A stretch of 24,595 nt of DNA from Agrobacterium fabrum (lineage in GTDB: Bacteria > Pseudomonadota > Alphaproteobacteria > Rhizobiales > Rhizobiaceae). The position numbers were made by a program, and so were the translations under genes. Positions 14,121 through 21,298 of the stretch are shown here, one piece after another (the first letter of the stretch is position 1; every line of letters starts with the position of its first letter). The DNA lies in contig QFOL01000025.1 of the NCBI GenBank assembly GCA_003241215.1, positions 1 through 24,595 on the forward strand, read 5' to 3'. The notes beneath the pieces are model-generated. The model was not told where the DNA came from. It saw only the letters and a program-made list of their open reading frames with translations, and ran no database searches.

Positions 14121-15644
14121 TCAGATTGCCCTTAAGCGCCCACCTGCAATGTCTTCGACATAATCCTCCAGCCCACGCACCTCTTCCGGGGTAAAAAACA
14201 GCCCCTGCTTGGTGCGGCGCCACAGAATATCCTCGGCCGTCAGCGCCCATTCCCGCGCCATCAGCCAGCGAACCTCAGCCTCGTAGAGCGTACCGCCGAA
14301 ATGCCGTCCCAGCGCCGCCGCCTCTGTCGCATTGCCGATCAGCACCGCCGCATCCGTTCCGTAGCAACGCACAAGCCGCTCCGCATGACGCTCTTCAAGA
14401 AAGGGGTAACGCGACCGCAGCGCCGAAACTTCCGCGGTGTAGGCCTCGGCACCGAAATTCCCACCCGGCAAATGTGAGCCCGCCGTCCATGGCGCACCCT
14501 TTTCACCCAGTGCATCGCCGATTTTTTCAAGAGCATGTTCGGCAAGCCGCCGATAGGTGGTGAGCTTGCCGCCGAAAATATTGAGAAGCGGCGCTTCGCC
14601 TTCCGCCCCTTCGGTCTTCAGCACATAATCGCGGGTCGCCTCCTGCGCTTTTGACGCGCCATCGTCGAAAAGCGGCCGCACGCCGGAATAGGTCCAGACG
14701 ATGTCGGCCGGCTTTACCGGCTCCGCGAAATATTCACTCGCCGCATTGCAAAGGTAGCTGATCTCCTCGTCGCTGATCTTAACAGCGCGCGGATCGGCGG
14801 TATAGTCGCGATCCGTTGTGCCGATCAGGGTAAAATCCTGCTCGTAGGGAATGGCGAAGATGATGCGGCCGTCCGGGTTCTGGAAGAAATAGGCGCGCGG
14901 ATCGGAAAACTTCTTGCGCACGATGATATGGCTGCCCTGCACGAGGCGGACATTGTGGACATTGTTCTTGCCGAATGCCGAGGACAGCACCTTGTCCACC
15001 CAGGGACCGGCGGCATTGACCAGCATGTGCGCCCGATATGTCCTGCTTTCCCCCGCGGCGTTTTTCGTTTCCACCCGCCAGAAGGCGCCTTCGCGCCGTG
15101 CGGAAACAACCTGTGTGCGGTTGAGGATCAGGGCGCCACGCTTGGCGGCGTCGCGGGCGTTCAGCACCACAAGGCGGGCATCGTCCACCCAGCCGTCGGA
15201 ATATTCGAAGGCCCGCGCAAAAATCGGTTTCAGCGGTTTGCCGGCGGGATCGCGGCGCAGATCGAGCGAGCGCGTGGCGGGCAGAAGCTTGCGACCGCCG
15301 AGATGGTCGTAAAGGAAGAGCCCGAGGCGCACGAGCCAGGCCGGGCGCACCCCACCCTTCTGGAACGGCAGAACGAAGCGCATGGGCCAGATGATATGCG
15401 GCGCCATGGCCCATAGCACCTCGCGCTCCATCAAGGCTTCGCGCACCAGGCGAAATTCGTAATGTTCGAGATAACGCAACCCGCCATGGATGAGCTTGGT
15501 TGCGGCGGACGACGTGCCGGAAGCGAAATCGTTCATTTCGGCAAGCACCACGGAATAGCCCCTGCCGACGGCGTCACGCGCGATGCCGCAGCCATTGATA
15601 CCGCCGCCGATCACGAAAATATCGTGAATTGCCTCGTCAGACAT
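14121..15644 (-). CDS. glpD: Aerobic glycerol-3-phosphate dehydrogenase
   Basis: A 507-residue FAD enzyme that oxidises glycerol-3-phosphate to dihydroxyacetone phosphate and passes electrons to the quinone pool at the inner membrane. The FAD-binding motif is VIGGGINGCGIARD near residues 9-22. Further family blocks are TKLIHGGLRYLEHYEF, VLPFQKGG, NAAGPWVDKVL and TTDRDYTADPR in the middle, plus the FGGKLTTYRRLAE segment. ATG 15644 was chosen over the longer open frame because GGGAGG lies immediately upstream. It is the first gene of the glycerol operon and follows a promoter candidate with two AAACGAA elements, so GlpR is the likely regulator. Confidence 0.95.
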   Translation of the reverse strand: MSDEAIHDIFVIGGGINGCGIARDAVGRGYSVVLAEMNDFASGTSSAATKLIHGGLRYLEHYEFRLVREALMEREVLWAMAPHIIWPMRFVLPFQKGGVRPAWLVRLGLFLYDHLGGRKLLPATRSLDLRRDPAGKPLKPIFARAFEYSDGWVDDARLVVLNARDAAKRGALILNRTQVVSARREGAFWRVETKNAAGESRTYRAHMLVNAAGPWVDKVLSSAFGKNNVHNVRLVQGSHIIVRKKFSDPRAYFFQNPDGRIIFAIPYEQDFTLIGTTDRDYTADPRAVKISDEEISYLCNAASEYFAEPVKPADIVWTYSGVRPLFDDGASKAQEATRDYVLKTEGAEGEAPLLNIFGGKLTTYRRLAEHALEKIGDALGEKGAPWTAGSHLPGGNFGAEAYTAEVSALRSRYPFLEERHAERLVRCYGTDAAVLIGNATEAAALGRHFGGTLYEAEVRWLMAREWALTAEDILWRRTKQGLFFTPEEVRGLEDYVEDIAGGRLRAI

Positions 15645-15700
15645 GGACCCTCCCGTGCTTTCATCGACGCTCTCCTCATCGATATATTGAAAGCACAACC

Positions 15701-15735
15701 ATCTAATTCGAAGACAAAACGAATGTCAAACGAAA
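15701..15735 (-). promoter_or_regulatory. glpD operon promoter with candidate GlpR operators
   Basis: On the minus strand TTGACA (15729-15724) is followed after 17 bp by TTAGAT (15706-15701), a reasonable sigma70 promoter with a leader of about 50 nt. Two copies of AAACGAA (plus-strand reading, 15717-15723 and 15728-15734) sit 11 bp apart, one helical turn, and overlap the -35 box and spacer. The core TTCGTTT resembles the TTCG-containing half-sites of DeoR-family GlpR repressors. Confidence 0.55.
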
Positions 15736-15752
15736 TTCAGAGGCGTCTTGAA

Positions 15753-16526
15753 TCAGGCGTCGCGGCCCTCGGTTTCGATCAGCCGGACATCGTGATCGGC
15801 GCAGATGCTGCGGATGGAATCAACAGGACAATGATCGGTGATGAAGGTATGGACCTGCGAAAGATGGCCGATGCGCACGGGGGCCGTCCGCTCGAATTTG
15901 AGCGAATCCGACACCAGAATGACATGGCGCGCATTGGAGATGATCGCCTGCGCCACCTTGACCTCGCGGAAGTCGAAATCGAGCAAGGCCCCGTCCTCAT
16001 CGATGGCCGAGACGCCGATAACAGCGAAATCGACCTTGAACTGACGGATGAAATCCACCGCCGCCTCGCCGACGATACCGCCATCGGAACCACGCACCAC
16101 GCCGCCGGCAATCACCACTTCGATACCCGGAAAAACACGTAACCTATTGGCAACATTGATATTGTTGGTGATGACCATCAGCTCGTGATGGTCTGCCAGC
16201 GCCTCTCCCACTGCCTCGGTGGTCGTGCCGATATTGATGAAAAGCGATGAATTATTGGGAATGAGGGCGGCGGCAGCGGCGCCGATCGCCTGTTTTTCGG
16301 AGGAGGCGATGGCGCGGCGCGCTTCATATTTGACGTTTTCATTGCCGCTGGGGAAAAGCGCGCCGCCGTGGATGCGGGTCAGCACCCGCGTATCGCAGAG
16401 GTCGTTCAGATCCTTGCGGATCGTCTGGGGGGTCACCGAAAACCGCGCCGCCAGCTCATCGACCAGCACCCGGCCGTTCGCTTTCGCCAGCGCAACGATT
16501 TCATCCTGACGCGGTGTGAGCAGCAT
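15753..16526 (-). CDS. glpR: DeoR-family glycerol-3-phosphate regulon repressor
   Basis: A 257-residue DeoR-type repressor. The N-terminal helix-turn-helix covers about residues 5-57, with VDELAARFSVTPQTIRKDL as the DNA-reading part and the typical IHGGA junction. The sugar-phosphate-binding domain (about 75-230) contains NIGTTTEAVGEAL for phosphate binding, then TNN and VIAGGVVRGSDGG. In E. coli GlpR is inactivated by glycerol-3-phosphate; the same is assumed here because the gene lies directly upstream of glpD in the same orientation. ATG 16526 has a strong GGAGGGAGGG. The stop is about 24 bp upstream of the glpD -35 box, so glpD has its own promoter. Confidence 0.92.
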   Translation of the reverse strand: MLLTPRQDEIVALAKANGRVLVDELAARFSVTPQTIRKDLNDLCDTRVLTRIHGGALFPSGNENVKYEARRAIASSEKQAIGAAAAALIPNNSSLFINIGTTTEAVGEALADHHELMVITNNINVANRLRVFPGIEVVIAGGVVRGSDGGIVGEAAVDFIRQFKVDFAVIGVSAIDEDGALLDFDFREVKVAQAIISNARHVILVSDSLKFERTAPVRIGHLSQVHTFITDHCPVDSIRSICADHDVRLIETEGRDA

Positions 16527-16549
16527 TTCACCCTCCCTCCTCTTTCAAT

Positions 16550-16590
16550 TTTTTCGTTTTATTGAAGAGCGAACGAAAAACCAATGTCAA
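16550..16590 (-). promoter_or_regulatory. glpR promoter region with inverted-repeat operator
   Basis: A perfect 9-bp inverted repeat, TTTTTCGTT (16550-16558) and AACGAAAAA (16572-16580), is spaced 22 bp centre to centre, about two helical turns. A TTGACA box on the minus strand (16590-16585) lies beside it; its -10 partner is poor (TTCAAT-like). The TTCGTT core is shared with the glpD promoter, suggesting autorepression by GlpR. Confidence 0.5.
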
Positions 16591-16620
16591 GGGAGGGTTT
16601 ACGATGGGACGGATCGCAGG

Positions 16621-18123
16621 TTAGCGGAAACCGGCAAAAATCTTGTTAGCCGGCTTTTGCACCGGCACGGCATCGGTTCCCTCATTGCGGGTAACGGAAA
16701 ATGCCGTGGAAACGGTATGGAACGTATCCCCGATGCCAATCAGCACGGGTTCGTTCACACCCAGTGTCTCGACTGCCGCAGCCAGCTGCGCAAGCGAGCC
16801 GCACCATCGTTGCTCATTGGCGCGGCTGACGGAAATCATCACGACCACGGGCGTCGAAGCCGGCATTCCATGGGCGAGCAGACAGAACTGAATATCGCCA
16901 GCGGTTCGTCCACCCATATAAAAGACGGTGGTAACGGAGGGGTTCGACAGTGACTGCCAGTCGATATTCTCCGGCAGCTTCCCCTGCCGGGAGTGACCGG
17001 TGATAAAGCGCACCGACTGGGCATGGTCGCGATGGGTCAGGGAAACACCCAGGCGCGAAGCCATGGCGCTTGCGGCGGTGATGCCGGGCACAACTTCGAC
17101 CGGGATATTTTCAGCCTCAAGCGCCGCAATCTCCTCGCCTGCCCGCCCGAAGATCATCGGATCGCCTGACTTCAGCCGTACCACCCGTTTGCCGGCCTTG
17201 GCGAGGCCAATCATCGTCTCGTTGATATCTTCCTGCCTGCAGCTTTCCCGGCCGCCACGTTTGCCGACCAGCATGCGCTTCGCCTCCCGCCGCGCCAGTT
17301 CCAGCACCTCGGCTGAAACGAGATCGTCGAAGAGGATGACATCGGCGGCCTGCAAAGCGCGCACGGCTTTTAACGTCAGGAGTTCGGCATCCCCCGGGCC
17401 GGCGCCCACAAGCGTCACCAACCCGGCGCTCGAACGCACCCGACCGGCCTGCGTTCCGATATCTGTGAGCAATCGTTCTTCGCTGCCTTCATCAGGTCGT
17501 TCTGTGAAAGCCCGATCAACAAATTTCTCCCAGAAAAACCGCCGCGCGGCACCGGGCGCGAACCGCAGATTGACGCGCTCGCGGATGGTCTGGGCAAGCG
17601 CGCCCCAGTCCTTCAGCGAAAGCGGCAGCAATGTCTCGATGCGCCTGCGGATCGCCTGCGCCAGAATGGGTGCACCCCCATCGGTGGAGATCGACACCAC
17701 CACCGGCGAGCGATTGACGATGGAGCCGAACTGGAACTGGCAGAATTCCGGCTTGTCGATGACATTGACGGGAACACCGGCCGCACGTGCGGATTCATAG
17801 AAACTCCTGGCTTCCGCTTCGGTTTCGCAATCCGCCAGCGCCAGTTCCGCGCCGCCGAAGATATCCGGACCCCACGGACGGTCATGCCGTGTCATCATCT
17901 GGCTTTTTGCGATAAGCGCTGCAAAGCTTTCCGAAAGCTCGCTTTCCTCGCAATAAAGATGAAGTTCCGCCCCGCAGGCCAGCAGCAGTTCCGCCTTCCA
18001 GAGGGCCGCATCCGACCCGCCCGCCAGCACCACGCGCTTGCCCTCAAGCCCCCAGAAAACCGGCAACCTGGCGAGCCTCTCCATGCGGGCCGGTTCATTC
18101 CGCTGCGGTTTTAAGGCATCCAT
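16621..18123 (-). CDS. cysG: Siroheme synthase (multifunctional CysG)
   Basis: A 500-residue fusion. The N-terminal precorrin-2 dehydrogenase/ferrochelatase half (about 15-200) has the NAD motif VVLAGGSDAALWKAELLL and the blocks FGSIVNRSPVVVSISTDGGAPILA. The C-terminal uroporphyrinogen-III methyltransferase half (about 235-475) begins VGAGPGDAELLTLKA and contains VRLKSGDPMIFGRAGEE. Together they convert uroporphyrinogen III to siroheme, the cofactor of the NirB nitrite reductase encoded two genes upstream. ATG 18123 was chosen because AGGGGG lies about nine bases before it; it overlaps the nasA 3' end by 29 bp in another frame, indicating translational coupling. ATG 18084 would be a shorter option without a ribosome binding site. 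Confidence 0.92.
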   Translation of the reverse strand: MDALKPQRNEPARMERLARLPVFWGLEGKRVVLAGGSDAALWKAELLLACGAELHLYCEESELSESFAALIAKSQMMTRHDRPWGPDIFGGAELALADCETEAEARSFYESARAAGVPVNVIDKPEFCQFQFGSIVNRSPVVVSISTDGGAPILAQAIRRRIETLLPLSLKDWGALAQTIRERVNLRFAPGAARRFFWEKFVDRAFTERPDEGSEERLLTDIGTQAGRVRSSAGLVTLVGAGPGDAELLTLKAVRALQAADVILFDDLVSAEVLELARREAKRMLVGKRGGRESCRQEDINETMIGLAKAGKRVVRLKSGDPMIFGRAGEEIAALEAENIPVEVVPGITAASAMASRLGVSLTHRDHAQSVRFITGHSRQGKLPENIDWQSLSNPSVTTVFYMGGRTAGDIQFCLLAHGMPASTPVVVMISVSRANEQRWCGSLAQLAAAVETLGVNEPVLIGIGDTFHTVSTAFSVTRNEGTDAVPVQKPANKIFAGFR

Positions 18124-20743
18124 CGATGATCCCCCTGATTTCGGCGCGGCAGGAGCCGCAATTGGTTCCGGCATTCAATGCCGTACCGATGGCTTCGACG
18201 CTGTGGCAGCCTTCGCGGATGGCGGCCGTGATCTGGTTCACCCCGACATTGAAGCAGGAGCAGACGGTGGCTCCCGGATCGGCGCGGCCGGCGCCGGGGC
18301 GACCGGCAACCAGCGCAAACCGCATGCGCAGATCCTCATGGCGTTCGGTCAATTGCGAGATCGCCCAGTTGCGGGCGACGGCCACCGGCTCCCTCGCGAT
18401 GAACAGCGCCGCCAGCAGGATATCGCCGTCGAAGAAGGCAAGGCGCAGATCGCCCGTCTGCCGGTCGCTGTAACCCAGCGGCTCAACCCTGACATCAATG
18501 CCGAAGGCCTGCCGCGCCCAGAGCGTCCAGTCCTGGGGTTCCTCCTCGAAGGCGAGTTCCATGCGATAGCCGCCATCCGCTTTGGCCGTGGCCCAGTAAG
18601 CACAATCCGGCGCATCCGGCCGGATGCGGGAGATGGCGAAACCATAGGCTTTCGCTTCGAAACGCCTTGCCCTTACCGCCACGTTTTTCGAGGCGGGCTG
18701 GCCCGAATGCGGGTCCGTCACCGGCGCAACCACGACATCGATGCGCGCCTGCGAGGCGAACTGGTCGTTCCAGTGCATCGGCGCAAACACCGAGCCGCGC
18801 GCCTGCCTTTCGCTCACCAGCGCCCGCAGCAGAACCTTGCCATGGGGGCTTTCCAGCTCCACCAGATCGGCGCTTTTTATTCCCAGCGCCTGCGCATCGC
18901 GCGGATGAAGCTCGGCGAAGGGTTCGGCGATATGGGCGGTAAGGCGCGCACTTTTGCCGGTGCGGGTCATGGTGTGCCATTGATCGCGGATACGGCCGGT
19001 ATTCAGTGTCAGCGGATAATCCGCCGATGTCCTGCCGGTCTCCGGCAGGGCGGTGGCGATGAACCGCGCCTTGCCATCGGCATGGTAGAATCGGCCATCC
19101 GCGAAAAAGCGGGTAACGACGGCATCGCCCGGCCCGGCCTTCGGCCATTGAAAGGGCGGCATCGCATCATAGGAATTCCGTTCGACACCGCTGATATCGA
19201 AATCGCGACTGCCCGCATTCTCGAAGCCGGAAAGCGCGGCATGTTCGGCAAAAATCTCCGATGGCTGGCCATAGGCGAAGGCCGTGCCGAAGCCCATGCG
19301 CCGGCCCACTTCCGCCATTTGCCACCAGTCTGCTTTCGCTTCGCCCGGCGCATCGAGAAAACCGCGCTGACGGGAAATGCGCCGCTCGGAATTGGTGACG
19401 GTGCCGTCCTTTTCCCCCCAGCCAAGCGATGGCAAGAGAACATGGGCATGGCGGGCCGTATCGGTACTGGCCATGACATCGGACACCACGACGAAAGGAC
19501 AGGCCTTGATGGCCGCCTCGACGGCGCCGGCATCCGGCATGGAAACCACCGGGTTGGTCGCCATGATCCACAGCGCCTTGATGCGGCCGTCAGCCACCGC
19601 CCTGAACATGTCCACCGCCTTCAGGCCGGGTTTTTCCGCAATCGCGGGCGATGCCCAGAAGCGCCGCACGCGGTCGCGATCCTCGGCATTTTCGATAGCC
19701 ATATGGGCGGCCAGCATATTGGCCAGCCCACCGACCTCGCGCCCGCCCATGGCGTTCGGCTGGCCGGTCAGCGAAAACGGCCCCATGCCCGGCCTGCCGA
19801 TGCGGCCGGTGGTGAGGTGGCAATTGATGATCGCGTTGACCTTGTCCGTGCCGCTTTGCGACTGGTTGACGCCCTGGCTGTAGCAGGTGACGGTTTTTTC
19901 GGTGCGTTCGAACAATTCGTAAAAGGAAATCAGTTCGGCAATCGTCAGGCCCGTGGCTTCGGCGATCTCCGGCAGGCTATGTGCGGTTGCTGCCTGCATC
20001 GCTGCATCAAAACCGATCGTGTGACTTTCCACATAACCGCGATCAATTGCAGGACTATCGGAAAGATGCGCCAGCAAGCCGGTAAACAGCGCCACATCTC
20101 CATCCAGTCGGATGGCGAGGTGCATATCGGCAATATCGGCGCTCATCGTCCGACGCGGATCGATAACGACGACTTTCATTTCCGGCCGCGCGGCCTTTGC
20201 CGCCGCAAGCCTTTGGTAAAGCACCGGATGGCACCAGGCGAGATTGGAACCGGTGAGGATCACCAGATCGGCAAGCTCCATATCCTCATAGGCGCCTGGC
20301 ACCGTATCGGCCCCGAAGGTGCGGCGATGGCCGGCGACGGAAGACGACATGCAGAGCCTTGAATTCGTATCGATATTGGCCGAACCGATGAAGCCCTTCA
20401 TCAGCTTGTTGGCGAGGTAATAATCCTCGGTCAGCAATTGGCCGGAGACGTAAAAGGCAACGGAATCCGGGCCGTGTTCGGCGATGGCTTGAGAAAACCG
20501 GGAGGCGACGAGGTCAAGCGCTTCGTCCCATGCCGCTCGCCTGCCGCTGATTTCAGGGTGGAGCAGGCGACCGTCGAGATCGATGGTCTCAGCCAGAGCC
20601 GAACCTTTGGAACACAGCCGACCGAAATTGGCGGGGTGGTCCTGATCGCCTCTTACGGAAACGGCACCGTTATCGTTGACGGTGGCGATGACGCCGCAGC
20701 CGACGCCGCAATAGGGACAGGTGGTTTTTGTTTCAACGGGCAT
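18095..20743 (-). CDS. nasA: Assimilatory nitrate reductase catalytic subunit
   Basis: An 882-residue molybdenum enzyme reducing nitrate to nitrite in the cytoplasm. The [4Fe-4S] cluster ligands are C9, C12, C16 (CPYCGVGC) and C44 (LCSKG). The Mo ligand is probably C131 in NSRLCMSSSV. The molybdopterin-dinucleotide-binding domain follows in the C-terminal third (ADYPLTLNTGRIRDQWHTMTR region). A BFD-like [2Fe-2S] domain is fused at the end, with C828, C830, C862 and C865 (CSC and CGSC). There is no signal peptide, in keeping with an assimilatory and not a periplasmic enzyme. ATG 20743 has GAGAGGG upstream. It lies between nirD and cysG in the nitrate operon. Confidence 0.95.
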   Translation of the reverse strand: MPVETKTTCPYCGVGCGVIATVNDNGAVSVRGDQDHPANFGRLCSKGSALAETIDLDGRLLHPEISGRRAAWDEALDLVASRFSQAIAEHGPDSVAFYVSGQLLTEDYYLANKLMKGFIGSANIDTNSRLCMSSSVAGHRRTFGADTVPGAYEDMELADLVILTGSNLAWCHPVLYQRLAAAKAARPEMKVVVIDPRRTMSADIADMHLAIRLDGDVALFTGLLAHLSDSPAIDRGYVESHTIGFDAAMQAATAHSLPEIAEATGLTIAELISFYELFERTEKTVTCYSQGVNQSQSGTDKVNAIINCHLTTGRIGRPGMGPFSLTGQPNAMGGREVGGLANMLAAHMAIENAEDRDRVRRFWASPAIAEKPGLKAVDMFRAVADGRIKALWIMATNPVVSMPDAGAVEAAIKACPFVVVSDVMASTDTARHAHVLLPSLGWGEKDGTVTNSERRISRQRGFLDAPGEAKADWWQMAEVGRRMGFGTAFAYGQPSEIFAEHAALSGFENAGSRDFDISGVERNSYDAMPPFQWPKAGPGDAVVTRFFADGRFYHADGKARFIATALPETGRTSADYPLTLNTGRIRDQWHTMTRTGKSARLTAHIAEPFAELHPRDAQALGIKSADLVELESPHGKVLLRALVSERQARGSVFAPMHWNDQFASQARIDVVVAPVTDPHSGQPASKNVAVRARRFEAKAYGFAISRIRPDAPDCAYWATAKADGGYRMELAFEEEPQDWTLWARQAFGIDVRVEPLGYSDRQTGDLRLAFFDGDILLAALFIAREPVAVARNWAISQLTERHEDLRMRFALVAGRPGAGRADPGATVCSCFNVGVNQITAAIREGCHSVEAIGTALNAGTNCGSCRAEIRGIIDGCLKTAAE

Positions 20744-20770
20744 GGATTTGCCCTCTCAGTGCGTGGCGGT

Positions 20771-20938
20771 TACCCCCCTCTGTCCTGCCGGACATCTCCC
20801 CCTCAAGGGGGGAGATCGACAAGCGGAAGGCTTGCCGCTTCATCTCTGCGACCGGCGACGCAAGCCGTGAATGGAAATTCGCGCCGCAAGTGATCTCCCC
20901 CCTTGAGGGGGAGATGCCCGGCAGGGCAGAGGGGGGTA
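20771..20938. repeat. RIME-like intergenic palindromic element
   Basis: Two 47-bp arms (20771-20817 and 20892-20938) are inverted copies matching at 45 of 47 positions, with a 74-bp centre. Each arm folds into two hairpins of its own (a TGYCC-TGCC-GGRCA stem and an ATCTCCCC/GGGGAGAT stem). The sequence and layout match my memory of the Rhizobium-specific intergenic mosaic elements (RIME1) common in Rhizobium, Sinorhizobium and Agrobacterium. It fills nearly all of the 214-bp gap between nirD and nasA, an operon where the other gaps are only a few bases. Open frames across it are artefacts of the repeat. Confidence 0.85.
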
Positions 20939-20957
20939 CCATCGCCGCCATCGCAAT

Positions 20958-21293
20958 TCACTCCGCCGCGATCATCAGGGTTTCAAGCGCTATCGAAAGC
21001 CTTCCATCCAGATTGCGCACCGGAATGGTCTTCACCTCACCCTCATCCGCCCCCAGCGCCTTACCGGTTTCCAGCGAAATGACCCAATTATGCAAGGGAC
21101 ACGTCACCGAAGCCCCATGCACGATGCCCTGGCTCAGCGGCCCGCCCTTGTGCGGGCAGTGGTCCTCGATGGCGAAGACCTGATTTTCCGCCGTGCGGAA
21201 CACGGCGATCTTGCCCATTGGCGTTTTGACGCAACGCGCGCCGCGCAGCGGAATATCGGAAATATCACCAATATCGATCCAGTTGCTGTCCAT
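20958..21293 (-). CDS. nirD: Nitrite reductase small subunit (Rieske-type)
   Basis: A 111-residue NirD with a Rieske-like fold. The cluster-binding motifs are CPHKGG and CPLHNW, i.e. C-x-H then C-x2-H, so this NirD appears to keep all four [2Fe-2S] ligands, which some NirD proteins lack. It is the partner of NirB in NADH-dependent reduction of nitrite to ammonium in the cytoplasm. ATG 21293 is five bases past the nirB stop, and the sequence GGAGTGAGAAGG across the nirB stop provides the ribosome binding site. The open frame upstream belongs to the antisense of nirB. Confidence 0.93.
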   Translation of the reverse strand: MDSNWIDIGDISDIPLRGARCVKTPMGKIAVFRTAENQVFAIEDHCPHKGGPLSQGIVHGASVTCPLHNWVISLETGKALGADEGEVKTIPVRNLDGRLSIALETLMIAAE

Positions 21294-21298
21294 CCTTC

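Noticed and set aside
18038..20362. A 774-codon plus-strand frame opposite nasA
   Set aside because: It lies fully antisense to a clear nitrate reductase, with no domain recognisable and composition typical of an antisense shadow.
20771..20938. Possible CRISPR array or transposon end
   Set aside because: There are only two inverted arms, with no regularly spaced direct repeats, no transposase and no target duplication visible; the layout fits a RIME-like element.
20733..20951. A 72-codon frame across the nirD-nasA gap
   Set aside because: Its peptide is the translation of the two inverted arms of the RIME-like element; such frames are repeat artefacts.
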